Positions 7,845 to 15,826 of a DNA stretch of 64,000 bases are shown here, piece by piece. The notes beneath the pieces were generated by a model. That model did no database searches. It saw only the letters and a list, made by a program, of their open reading frames with translations, and was not told the origin of the DNA. The stretch comes from Nocardia fusca NBRC 14340. GTDB taxonomy: Bacteria > Actinomycetota > Actinomycetes > Mycobacteriales > Mycobacteriaceae. The translations under genes were made by a program, and so were the position numbers. Where the stretch lies: contig NZ_BDCU01000022.1 in NCBI RefSeq assembly GCF_001618425.1, positions 124,001 through 188,000 of the forward strand, given 5' to 3'. Numbering within the stretch: position 1 is the stretch's first letter; every line of letters begins with the position of its first letter.

Positions 7845-8756
7845 TCAGCGAAGCGGGAGGTGGCCGAGGACGGCGAACATGGTGACCGACAGGTGATAGT
7901 CACCGACCGCGACGCCCGCTTCGATGGCGGCGACGAGATCGTCGCGTTCCTGTTCGGTGATCACCTCCCGAGCCAGCGCGGTACCGCCCACCTCGTCGAA
8001 CATGGGACGGGCGGCAGCCGGATCCCAGATCACCGCTTCCGAACCCATATCGTCGATCTCGAACCCGGCCGCCACCAGCCGGCCGCGCAGGGACCGGCCG
8101 GATCTGGAATTGGGGGTGGCCTCGAGCATCGCGGCGACCATCCGCGCGACCACTCCGGTGTCGCCGGGGTGCAGGATGGCGGTCTGCCAGTCGCTGTCGA
8201 CCAGCACCACCCGGCCGCCCGGCCGCAGGACCCGGGCGATCTCCGCGGTGGCGGCGGCCGGATCGTCGAGGTGCTGGTAGACGCGCTCGCTGCGCACCGC
8301 GTCGAAGTAGTCGTCGTCGAACGGCAGCCGGTAGGCGTCGGCTTCGACGAACCGGCACCGCGCCCCCGTCTCAGCGGCCCGTTCGCGTGCCACGGCGAGC
8401 ATCGCCGGGTTCGGTTCGACACCGACAGCCTGCCCCTCGGGCCCGACCCGGCGGGCGAACTCCAGTACTTCCGAGCCGGTCCCCGAGCCGATATCGAGAG
8501 CTCGCTCCCCGGCGCCGACAGCCAGCGCGGCGTGGGCCCAGCGGCGCATACGCCGGATCCCGGGGAGGGCGGCCTGCAGATCGAGGGCAGCGACGAGCAA
8601 GGCCATCGGGTCGGCCCCGGACGTCGCATCCTCGGCGCGCGCGGTCGCGATGGCATCGAGATGGAACGACGGCGGCCGTACGGGCTGCTCGGGTTCGCTC
8701 GGCACGGATTCCGACACTAGCGAGGCCGGGGCAGTATCCCGGCACCCGCTCGGCAT
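7845..8756 (-). CDS. SAM-dependent methyltransferase, class I
   Basis: A 303-residue methyltransferase. The SAM site is complete: ALDIGSGTGSEVLEFA (motif I), AVGVEPNPAMLAVARERA (the acidic residue that holds the ribose), then VEADAYRLPFDDDYFDAVRSERV and LRPGGRVVLVDSD. The best relatives are UbiE/ArsM-like methyltransferases acting on small molecules. ATG 8756 is used; a GTG at 8717 would remove only a low-complexity lead-in and is equally possible, because neither has a strong ribosome site. The longer frame would overlap the TetR gene upstream and is rejected. The TetR gene at 8845 lies upstream on the same strand, so the two may be cotranscribed. Substrate unknown. Confidence 0.8.
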   Translation of the reverse strand: MPSGCRDTAPASLVSESVPSEPEQPVRPPSFHLDAIATARAEDATSGADPMALLVAALDLQAALPGIRRMRRWAHAALAVGAGERALDIGSGTGSEVLEFARRVGPEGQAVGVEPNPAMLAVARERAAETGARCRFVEADAYRLPFDDDYFDAVRSERVYQHLDDPAAATAEIARVLRPGGRVVLVDSDWQTAILHPGDTGVVARMVAAMLEATPNSRSGRSLRGRLVAAGFEIDDMGSEAVIWDPAAARPMFDEVGGTALAREVITEQERDDLVAAIEAGVAVGDYHLSVTMFAVLGHLPLR

Positions 8757-8844
8757 CGATTCGGTGGCGGTTCGGGCGCAAGTGAGACGCCGACACGGAA
8801 TGTCCGGGCGACCGACTCGACCGTCCGGGACCCCGCGCGTCGGT

Positions 8845-9495
8845 TCAGCCGGCGGCTCGTGGATCCGGCACCAGAACGAGTGCCTCGGGTGCGGCGGCGA
8901 AGGCATCCCGGAGGTGGTTCGCGAGCTTGCCGATATCTCGCTCGCCGGAGCTGTTGCTCCACGCTTCCATACCGCAGTGGAATGCGGCGACCACTATGTC
9001 CAGGGCCAGACGAGTGCGTTGGTCGGCGGGGAGTCCGGCGCCGAAACGGTGGTGCAGGATCTCCAGTGCCTCGCGGATGGTGCGGTCGCAGAATTGGAGG
9101 TTGTTCGCGCCCATGGAGGGCGTGGACTGCGCGAGACGGTGGCTGCGGGCGGCACGGTCGGCCCAGCCTTGCGCGGGCATTCGTTCCACTGCCGCCAGCA
9201 CGCTGTCCTGCAAGATCCCGTAGAGCGATCCGGCGCCGGGCTCCTGGTTTTCCAGCTCGTGGAGAAAGGCGGCCCACATGTCCCGCAGCGGCGCCATGGC
9301 GACGTCTTCTTTGCTGGTGAAGGTGCGGAAGAAGGTGCGTTTGGAGACCTCGACCGCGTCGCAGAGTTCGTCGAGCGTGGTGCTGTCGAACCCGTTCTCC
9401 GTGAACAGTTCCAGAGCGGTGTCGACCAGCGCCTGGCGCGTGCGTAATTTCTTGCGCTCGCGCAGCGGCGGCCGGTCCAGCGCAGCGTCGGCCAT
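8845..9495 (-). CDS. TetR-family regulator
   Basis: A 216-residue TetR protein. The DNA-binding part reads LRTRQALVDTALELFTENGFDSTTLDELCDAVEVSKRTFFRTFTSKEDV; the recognition helix is VSKRTFFRTF. The variable C-terminal domain contains the helix ALDIVVAAFHCGMEAW. ATG 9495 puts the first helix at the normal distance (MADAALDRPPLRERKKLRTR). It is divergent from the zinc-type reductase at 9632, with a perfect palindrome in the gap, so it probably represses that gene and itself. Confidence 0.9.
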   Translation of the reverse strand: MADAALDRPPLRERKKLRTRQALVDTALELFTENGFDSTTLDELCDAVEVSKRTFFRTFTSKEDVAMAPLRDMWAAFLHELENQEPGAGSLYGILQDSVLAAVERMPAQGWADRAARSHRLAQSTPSMGANNLQFCDRTIREALEILHHRFGAGLPADQRTRLALDIVVAAFHCGMEAWSNSSGERDIGKLANHLRDAFAAAPEALVLVPDPRAAG

Positions 9496-9550
9496 AGGGA
9501 CAGGATAGCGGCCGGCTGCCCCTCGATTCCTATCGCCCCTTGACGCCATT

Positions 9551-9565
9551 TGCCACTGAGTGGCA
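9551..9565. promoter_or_regulatory. TetR operator candidate
   Basis: TGCCACTGAGTGGCA: seven-base arms that are perfectly complementary around a central G. It sits in the gap between the divergent TetR gene (start 9495) and the reductase gene (start 9632). Confidence 0.75.
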
Positions 9566-9631
9566 TTTTAAGGAGATGGCACCGCACCCGGTGTCACATC
9601 GAATCTCCCCGCACTCGAAAGGCGCTGTGTC

Positions 9632-10573
9632 ATGCGCGCATTGATCGTCGACCGTTCCGTTCCGGCCGGATTACGTATCGGCGAGGTACCCGATCCGGAT
9701 CCGGCACCCCATCAGGCAGTGATACGGGTGACGGCGACATCGCTCAACTACGGCGAGGTCCAGTTCGCGCGCGAGGACGCACCGGAGGATGCGGTCCTGG
9801 GCTGGGACGCGGCGGGAATCGTGGAACAGCCCGCCGGCGACGGCTCGGGCCCACCGGCCGGGACACCGGTGGTCACCCTCGGCTGGTCCGGCGCCTGGGC
9901 GGAGTTCCGCGCGGTGGACACCGACCTGATCGGCACAGCCCCGGCCGGCGCGGAGCCCGCGGCGCTCAGCACCGTTCCGGTTGCCGCGACCACCGCGCTG
10001 CGCGCCCTGCACCGGCTCGGACCCTTGCTGGGGCGGCGGGTATTGATCACCGGAGCGACCGGCGGCACCGGCCGGTACGCGGTCCAGCTCGCCCGGCTCG
10101 GTGGCGCGCATGTCGTCGCGGCGACCGGCGACCCTGCCACGCACGGCGCGGGCCTGCGCGAACTCGGCGCAACGGAGGTCGTCACCGGCGCCGGTGACCT
10201 GGACGCTCCCGTCCACGGCGCCATCGACCTGGTGGGCGGCAACCGGCTGGTCGACGCCTACCAGCGGCTCGCCGAGGGTGGCACGGTGGTCGCCGTCGGG
10301 CATTCGGCAGGCGCGGACGAGACGTTCCCCTATGGGGCGTTCTTCGGCGACCAGGGCCGCCACGACCGATCGGTCACCTCCTTCTTCCTCCTGGGGTGTC
10401 GCGACCTGGGTCCCGACCTGAGCTGGCTGGCCCGGCAGGTCGCGATCGGGACCCTGCGGCCGAGTATCGCCTGGCAGGGCGATTGGCACCGGGTCGGCGA
10501 GGCGGCCGAGGCGCTGCTGTCCCGCCGCCTGCACGGGAAGGCGGTGCTGGAAGTGGGCGGACCGCTGGTGTAG
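9632..10573 (+). CDS. Medium-chain (quinone oxidoreductase-like) reductase
   Basis: A 313-residue NAD(P)H-dependent reductase of the MDR superfamily. The GroES-like N-domain runs MRALIVDRSVPAGLRIGEVP through SLNYGEV and GWDAAG. The nucleotide fold holds TVPVAATTALRALHRLGPLLGRRVLITGATGGTGRYAVQLA, with the loop G-A-T-G-G-T-G. The zinc-binding cysteines of alcohol dehydrogenases are absent, so it should be a zinc-free quinone or enone reductase. The ATG is 8 bases from an AAAGGCG site. Divergent TetR and the operator at 9551 suggest induction by a small electrophile. Confidence 0.9.
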   Translation: MRALIVDRSVPAGLRIGEVPDPDPAPHQAVIRVTATSLNYGEVQFAREDAPEDAVLGWDAAGIVEQPAGDGSGPPAGTPVVTLGWSGAWAEFRAVDTDLIGTAPAGAEPAALSTVPVAATTALRALHRLGPLLGRRVLITGATGGTGRYAVQLARLGGAHVVAATGDPATHGAGLRELGATEVVTGAGDLDAPVHGAIDLVGGNRLVDAYQRLAEGGTVVAVGHSAGADETFPYGAFFGDQGRHDRSVTSFFLLGCRDLGPDLSWLARQVAIGTLRPSIAWQGDWHRVGEAAEALLSRRLHGKAVLEVGGPLV

Positions 10574-10632
10574 CGGACGCGTCGGTCACCGGGAGCCCCG
10601 GCGGCCGAGAGGGACCGCCGGCGGATTTCTGT

Positions 10633-10661
10633 TTGTGGATGGTCGTATTCGCGCCTATAGT
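10633..10661 (+). promoter_or_regulatory. Sigma70-type promoter candidate
   Basis: TTGTGG, 17 bases, TATAGT, placed about 120 bases before the LLM oxidoreductase start. The -10 box is close to consensus and the spacing ideal. Confidence 0.55.
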
Positions 10662-10780
10662 CGGCGTGATCCGATCGGAGCTCCCCGGAAGTACAGCCGC
10701 AGAGTGGGAGCCCGCGCCCGAACGAACCGGGCGATGGAGTGGGCGGCGTATTTAGCCCACCCATTTTCCGGAGGAATTCC

Positions 10781-11629
10781 ATGCACATCGGACTCGGACT
10801 CCCCATCGCCGACCCCGCCGTCCTGCTCGATTGGGCACGCCGTGCCGACGCGGGACCGTTCTCGACCCTCGGCCTGCTCGACCGCCTCGTCTACGACAAC
10901 CCCGAACCGCTGGTGGCGCTGTCGGTGCTCGCCGGCGCCACCAGCCGGATCAATGTGCAGACCGAGGTCCTGCTCGCCCCGCTACGCGAGACCGCCCTGC
11001 TGGCGAAACAGGTCGCCACGCTGGACCGTATGTCCGGCGGCAGGCTGGTGCTCGGGCTCGGCGTCGGCGGCCGCGCCGACGACCATCTCGCGGCGGGGGT
11101 GGACCTGCACATCCGCGGCCGCCGGATGGACGAACAACTCGCGCAACTGCGCGGATTGTGGGCCGGCGAACCGTTCGGCGGGGACTGCGGGCCGATCGGG
11201 CCCACACCGGTTCGCCGCAGCGGACCGCCGATCCTGTTCGGCGGGTTCCGGCCCGTCGCGCTGGAACGTGTCGCCCGCTGGGGCGACGGATTCCTGTCCG
11301 CGGCACCGGCGCAGTGGTGTGCGGGACTGTTCGATTCGGTCCGCCGATCCTGGCACGAGCACGGACGGCAGGGGGAGCCGCGGATCGTCGCTCAGGTCAA
11401 CGTCGCGCTCGGACCGCAATCGGTCATCGACGAGGCCCGGGCGGCCATCGGCGCCTACTACGCTTTCACCGACTGGGCCGAGCACACGGTGTCGGGAATG
11501 CGCACGACGCCGGACGAGATCCAGGCGGCGATAAGGCAATTCACCGACCTGGGCGCCGACGAGGTCATGCTCTACTGCTACGGCACCGACCCGGACCAGG
11601 TCGATCGCCTGGCCGACCTGATCGGCTGA
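10781..11629 (+). CDS. LLM-class flavin-dependent oxidoreductase
   Basis: A 282-residue luciferase-like protein (TIM barrel that binds FMN or F420). Visible marks are MHIGLGLPIADPA at the first strand, the LSVLAGATSRINVQTEVLLAP segment, KQVATLDRMSGGRLVLGLGVG (the family signature), and GPPILFGGFRPVALERVARWGDGFL. ATG 10781 has an ideal GGAGG site 6 bases upstream; the earlier start at 10739 is ignored. Actinobacteria often use F420 with such enzymes, but the cofactor is not decided by sequence alone. It stands as a single gene behind its own promoter. Confidence 0.9.
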   Translation: MHIGLGLPIADPAVLLDWARRADAGPFSTLGLLDRLVYDNPEPLVALSVLAGATSRINVQTEVLLAPLRETALLAKQVATLDRMSGGRLVLGLGVGGRADDHLAAGVDLHIRGRRMDEQLAQLRGLWAGEPFGGDCGPIGPTPVRRSGPPILFGGFRPVALERVARWGDGFLSAAPAQWCAGLFDSVRRSWHEHGRQGEPRIVAQVNVALGPQSVIDEARAAIGAYYAFTDWAEHTVSGMRTTPDEIQAAIRQFTDLGADEVMLYCYGTDPDQVDRLADLIG

Positions 11630-11880
11630 TCGGGTCCGCGCCGGACGGCGGGGAGGCAGAGTCACCGCGCCGAGTGCCCGCCGCCACCGCTGTCCGGGCG
11701 GCGGGCACTGCACCGTTCTTCGTCGAGGGGATTCGCCGATCCGCTCGCCCACCGGGCCGGAGCCCGGCCGCGATGGGGCGAGCACCACGGAGATCGGCGG
11801 ATCTCGCGACCGGAGCGGCCGCGCACCCGGCGATCGCGCGTAGCCTGGTCGGAGATCACGAATCCGGAACGGGGTGGGCA

Positions 11881-12921
11881 GTGCAATACCGTCAGCTCGG
11901 CCGAGCGGGCCTCCGGGTCTCGACCCTCGCCCTGGGCACCGCCACCTTCGGCAATACCGACCCGACCGGCTGGGCCTGCCATGATCTCACAGCGGCCCGC
12001 CGCCAGATCGACCTGTGTCTCGACGCCGGCGTCAATCTCATCGACACCTCGAACGCCTACGCCGCCGGCCGGTCCGAGGAGATTCTCGGCGAAGCCCTGG
12101 CCGGGCGGCGTGATTCGGTACTGATCTCGACGAAGGTCCGGTTCCCGGTAGGCGACGGCGTCAACGACGCCGGGCTGTCCCGCCACCACATCCTGCGCCA
12201 GATCGACGCCAGTCTGCGCCGGCTGCGCACCGACCACGTGGACATCTACCACGTACACGAATGGGACGGCCGGGTCCCGCTGGAGGAAACCCTCCAGGCA
12301 CTGGACTCGCTGGTGCAGGCGGGCAAGGTCCGGTACCTGGGTGTCTCCAACTACGCGGGCTGGCAGCTGATGAAAGCCCTGGCCGTCTCTGACCGGCACG
12401 GCTACCAGCGGTTCGTGAGCAACCAGATCTACTACTCCCTGGAAAGCCGCGACGCCGAATACGAACTGCTGCCGCTCTCGGTGGACCAGGGCCTCGGAGT
12501 GATGGTGTGGAGCCCGCTGGCGGGTGGACTGCTCACCGGGAAGTACCGCCGGGACCGGACGCCCGGCCACGGACGCCATGTCGGCGGTTCGTCCGAACCT
12601 CCGGTCCGCAACCGGGACAAGCTCTACGACACCATCGATGTCCTCGTCCGGATCGCCGGATCCCACGGCATCCCACCGGCCCAGGTCGCGCTGGCCTACC
12701 TGCTGACCCGACCGGCGGTCAGCACACTCGTGATCGGCGCGCGCGAGGAGCACCAGCTCGCGGAAACCCTGAAGGCCGCCGAAGTCCGGCTCGCAGCCGA
12801 AGAACTCCGGCAGCTCGACGAGGTGAGCGCCCCGGCCCTGATCTACCCGCACTGGCACCAGGCCGCGATACCCGCCCAGTTCCGCGGCGAATCCGACCGG
12901 GTGCTGCACCCTGGGTCCTGA
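11881..12921 (+). CDS. Aldo/keto reductase
   Basis: A 346-residue NADPH-dependent reductase of the AKR superfamily. It starts MQYRQLGRAGLRVSTLALGT and has the catalytic tetrad: Asp and Tyr in NLIDTSNAYAAGRSEEILG, Lys in SVLISTKVRF and His in DIYHVHEWD. The LGVSNYAGWQ and late QVALAYLLTRPAVSTLVIGAR segments (NADPH pocket) are also intact. Length is normal. GTG 11881 is the sensible start because the long open frame upstream is arginine/proline filler antisense to nothing known. It lies 250 bases after the LLM gene in the same direction, so cotranscription is uncertain. It probably reduces aldehydes; substrate unknown. Confidence 0.9.
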   Translation: MQYRQLGRAGLRVSTLALGTATFGNTDPTGWACHDLTAARRQIDLCLDAGVNLIDTSNAYAAGRSEEILGEALAGRRDSVLISTKVRFPVGDGVNDAGLSRHHILRQIDASLRRLRTDHVDIYHVHEWDGRVPLEETLQALDSLVQAGKVRYLGVSNYAGWQLMKALAVSDRHGYQRFVSNQIYYSLESRDAEYELLPLSVDQGLGVMVWSPLAGGLLTGKYRRDRTPGHGRHVGGSSEPPVRNRDKLYDTIDVLVRIAGSHGIPPAQVALAYLLTRPAVSTLVIGAREEHQLAETLKAAEVRLAAEELRQLDEVSAPALIYPHWHQAAIPAQFRGESDRVLHPGS

Positions 12922-13154
12922 TCACCGGCCACCTGCCTGGTATCCCCCGCAGGCCGGCGTTCCGGCCGGGGAGGTCGGCGGGATGCCGTTCGGGATGCAA
13001 TCGATCGCGCACCACTCGTCGCGGCCACCGGCCGCGCCGGGCGGGGCCGTTCAGCGGACGGGCGGTGTGCTCCCGTGCACGCGGCCCGCCCGGGAGCCGG
13101 GTCGAGCGCGCCGTTCCTGTCCGCGGCTCACCCCGACGATCCGCCCCACCCCGC

Positions 13155-13718
13155 TCAGCGACGCAGCAGGAAATCGACCAACTCGGCGTGCTCGGCGGTT
13201 CCCGTCCGGGCCCGGCGCGCACCATCCGACAGATGCAGCGCACCGATCCCCATCGCGAACATCCATTCCGCCCGCCGGGTCGCGGTCTCCGGGTCGAACC
13301 CGTGATCGAGGAAAGCCCGGCGCACCGCGCGGCGGGCGCGACGATCGGCGGCGCGCACATTCGCCGCGGCGCGCGGATCCGACCGAGCCCATTCCCGCAT
13401 AGCGCGCTCGAGCGTCCACTGCCGGGAGCCGGTGAGCAACCCCATCATCTCGATCAGCCGTTCCCGCGGCGAAACGCCGGCGAGCGCGTCCATCCGCCGG
13501 TGGTCCTGATCGCGCCAGCCACCCCACGCCGCCACGAGCGCGTCCTTGAACGCGGCGATATCGGAGAAGTGATGGTAGAAGCTACCTTTGGTCACCCCGA
13601 GACGCCGGCAGATCTCATCCAGTTTGAGCGCCCGGAAGCCCTCCTCCGCCAGCACGGTGTAGCCGGCCTGCAACCAGTCGTCGACCGTCAACTGAACGGC
13701 ACCACGCGCCCGCGCCAT
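13155..13718 (-). CDS. TetR-family regulator
   Basis: A 187-residue TetR protein with the helix-turn-helix EICRRLGVTKGSFYHHFSDIAAF starting near residue 36 and a short arginine-rich ligand domain (DRRARRAVRRAFLDHGFDPETA). The domain pattern WTLERAMREWARSDPRAAANV is common in TetR proteins that sense cofactors or short-chain compounds. There is no divergent partner close by; the gene upstream of its start is a convergent or distant unit, so the target is unknown. The 230 bases between it and the aldo/keto reductase contain no gene; the two genes converge. Confidence 0.9.
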   Translation of the reverse strand: MARARGAVQLTVDDWLQAGYTVLAEEGFRALKLDEICRRLGVTKGSFYHHFSDIAAFKDALVAAWGGWRDQDHRRMDALAGVSPRERLIEMMGLLTGSRQWTLERAMREWARSDPRAAANVRAADRRARRAVRRAFLDHGFDPETATRRAEWMFAMGIGALHLSDGARRARTGTAEHAELVDFLLRR

Positions 13719-13878
13719 CGGGTCAGCTTAACGCGGCGAGCCGATTCCCCGAGCACCGAGCCGATCCCGCTCTACGCTCCTGGACGACGAGGGCCATTAA
13801 CGGCCATGGAGGACCGGCCCGGTCCCCGAACCTTTGTGACGGCTCTGATGTGGGCCCGCCGACCACCCGCGGAGGCGG

Positions 13879-14607
13879 CTATTCGGCGGGCGCGAGAACC
13901 CGTCCGCCGGTTACCCGCCCCTGGGTGGGGATCAACTCGTCATCCCGGCCGACAACTCCGGCATCACCGAATTCGAGGTATTTGATATCACTGTTACTCC
14001 AGGTGATCACCGGAGGACTACCCTCGCCATCCTTGGGCGCCATGACCAGCACTTCACCGCTCTCGATCTTGCTCTTGATGATGTGCTGCAACTCCTCGGG
14101 GGAGGCGTCCGGATTATCGGCCCCGATCTCACGGCCGATCTGGTTGTTGAAAAGATCCATCGCCTCGCGATTGGGTGGGTTACCACCGCTCTTCTCGTGC
14201 GCCGTCCCATAGGTCTCGGTCCACTCGGGGCCGAACTCCTGGGTCATCCGCGCATTCCAGTAGATATGCCTGAATGCGTTGCCGTGACCGTCGTCCAGCG
14301 ATTGGGGATAGTTCTCCTCCGCGGCACTCTTGGCCTCGTCGACCATGTTCGCCTGCCGATACGCGGCAAGCGGACCCTGCTCGGTGAAAAGATCCTCCAG
14401 CGCCTCGATTTCCTCCGAAGTCATCATCTTGGGCTGGAATTCGGAATCGTAGACACGCATGGCCGTCGGCATCCAGCCTTCGGGCCACAGCTGGGGCTCC
14501 CCCTTCGACGAGTCCGTCTGGTACTCACTGAGCACCCAAGCGAGGTACGGATCGTCGGGAGTCGCGGCCACCTGTTTCTTGACCGTATCGGCGAGATCCT
14601 CCAGCAA
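13879..14607 (-). CDS. DUF6973-domain protein, N-terminus frameshifted
   Basis: A 242-residue frame. The central domain (GNAFRHIYWNARMTQEFGPEW, shown by its core NAFRHIYWNARMTQ, then AHEKSGGNPPNREAMDLFNNQIGREIG) matches the DUF6973 type, where H and N/D residues suggest a phospholipase- or nuclease-like active site. Many such proteins are secreted effectors; that role is inference. The frame begins with TTG 14607, but the coding sense extends further upstream (IREADSEGAESFARLL). The natural start is probably GTG 14680, which overlaps the stop of the small gene upstream and reads TTPDPLTID; a one-base shift near 14650 separates the two. So the gene is either frameshifted or carries a sequence error. 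Confidence 0.6.
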   Translation of the reverse strand: MLEDLADTVKKQVAATPDDPYLAWVLSEYQTDSSKGEPQLWPEGWMPTAMRVYDSEFQPKMMTSEEIEALEDLFTEQGPLAAYRQANMVDEAKSAAEENYPQSLDDGHGNAFRHIYWNARMTQEFGPEWTETYGTAHEKSGGNPPNREAMDLFNNQIGREIGADNPDASPEELQHIIKSKIESGEVLVMAPKDGEGSPPVITWSNSDIKYLEFGDAGVVGRDDELIPTQGRVTGGRVLAPAE

Positions 14608-14676
14608 CCGGGCGAAACTTTCGGCCCCCTCGCTGTCCGCCTCCCGGATCGTCGATGGTGAGAGGATCAGGAGTCG

Positions 14677-14925
14677 TCACCGCGGCCCGGCCTCTTTCAA
14701 CTGCCCGGTGACACCATCGTCGAGCGCCTCGTACTCGGCGGCTTGCCGATCGAGTTCGTCACCGAATCGACTCAGGCGATCCGCGTGATACTTCACCACT
14801 CCATCGAGCGCCTCGAGCGATTCCTCGATCTTCACGGCGAGATCGGACCTCTGTCGTACATGAAAGGGTTCCCCGCACTCCAGCGGTGTGTGCCGCTCCC
14901 GGGCCGCACGGCCGGGCGTGTTCAT
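14677..14925 (-). CDS. Small helical protein, possible type VII partner
   Basis: An 82-residue frame. Its last 55 residues form a charged coiled coil (KIEESLEALDGVVKYHADRL, then FGDELDRQAAEYEALDDGV) of the kind seen in small ESX-associated proteins placed before a larger effector. The ATG at 14925 overlaps the stop of the TetR gene upstream (ATGA), and its own stop overlaps a GTG that would start the DUF6973 protein (GTGA). The first 25 residues look less natural, so an internal start (the V in LAVKIEES) is possible. I infer a chaperone or helical-partner role for the DUF6973 protein. Confidence 0.5.
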   Translation of the reverse strand: MNTPGRAARERHTPLECGEPFHVRQRSDLAVKIEESLEALDGVVKYHADRLSRFGDELDRQAAEYEALDDGVTGQLKEAGPR

Positions 14926-15695
14926 TCTGGCAGACCCGGATCTACCGAACCGATACGTCGGCGAGCCGCGGCTCGCGCCGGTTCTCCTCCGTCCCCGACG
15001 TTCTCGTCCGGGCCTGGTGTCCGGGCCGCCCGGGCCGCTATTCCGGCGACAATGGTGTCGGCGACCAGGCGCGCGTGGCGACGTACCGCCCGCGGCGCGA
15101 GGGGGTCGGCCGGGGCGATCCGGGTGGCCAGCGGCAGCTGCGCGAAGGGCGCGGTGGCGCCGCTCGTGATGAGGAAGTGCAGGGTGCGGAGGTCGTCGCG
15201 GTTCAGGATCCGCTGCCGGAGCAGCGGTTTCAGTGGTTCGGCGAGCAATACCGACATCGGTTCGATGTGCCGGTCGTAGAGGTAGGTCAGCCGGGGGCCC
15301 TCGATGGCCGCTTCCATACTGATCAACCGCACCACGTCCGGGTATTCGGCCTGGATTTCCAGGAAGCGGATGATGCCGGCGCGGAATTCCTCCAGCGGCG
15401 GCAGATCGTCGCGGCCGGGCCGGATCCGCAGCAGCGTGATGACATCGGTGAAGATCCAGTCCACCACCGCGTACCACAGTGCTTCCTTGGAACCGAACCG
15501 CTGATGGATCAGATTGTGGCTCACCCCGAGTTCCCGGTTGATCGCGGCCACCGAGGCGCCGGCGAACCCGTCGCGGGCGAAGACGCGTAGGGCGACGGTG
15601 AGGATCTCGTCCACCGAGGCAGGCGAATCACCGGCGGGTGGGCGTCCTCTCCCCTTGCGCGACCCCCGCGGTTCCGGTGCGACCTCTACGTCCAT
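14922..15695 (-). CDS. TetR-family regulator
   Basis: A 257-residue TetR protein, longer than usual through a 27-residue basic lead-in (SRKGRGRPPAGDSP) and an alanine/arginine-rich tail. The helix-turn-helix AAINRELGVSHNLIHQRFGSKEAL is intact. It is divergent from the homogentisate-dioxygenase-like gene, with the palindrome at 15709-15724 only 14 bases from its start, so I infer control of the 15.8-20.0 kb catabolic cluster and of itself. The tail may not be natural: its stop coincides with the start of an unrelated small protein, which suggests a deletion joined the two genes. Confidence 0.85.
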   Translation of the reverse strand: MDVEVAPEPRGSRKGRGRPPAGDSPASVDEILTVALRVFARDGFAGASVAAINRELGVSHNLIHQRFGSKEALWYAVVDWIFTDVITLLRIRPGRDDLPPLEEFRAGIIRFLEIQAEYPDVVRLISMEAAIEGPRLTYLYDRHIEPMSVLLAEPLKPLLRQRILNRDDLRTLHFLITSGATAPFAQLPLATRIAPADPLAPRAVRRHARLVADTIVAGIAARAARTPGPDENVGDGGEPARAAARRRIGSVDPGLPE

Positions 15696-15708
15696 GAACC
15701 CGGATTAT

Positions 15709-15724
15709 ATTGACAGCTATCAAT
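15709..15724. promoter_or_regulatory. TetR operator candidate
   Basis: ATTGACAGCTATCAAT, a 16-base palindrome with a single mismatched pair. It lies between the divergent TetR gene and the dioxygenase-like gene; the TTGACA it contains could also act as a -35 box, so binding there would block transcription. Confidence 0.65.
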
Positions 15725-15826
15725 TTCTCTGCGAGGGTGACACCGATCACTCCGCTGTGCGGTGTGGCGGATCGCGGCGCACCCTCGCCACGGCCGCTCC
15801 GCGCCCGACGAGGACGGGATACTGCT

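Noticed and set aside
10831..11880. N-terminal extension of the aldo/keto reductase frame
   Set aside because: It overlaps the LLM gene in another frame and is Arg/Pro filler; the enzyme fold starts exactly at GTG 11881.
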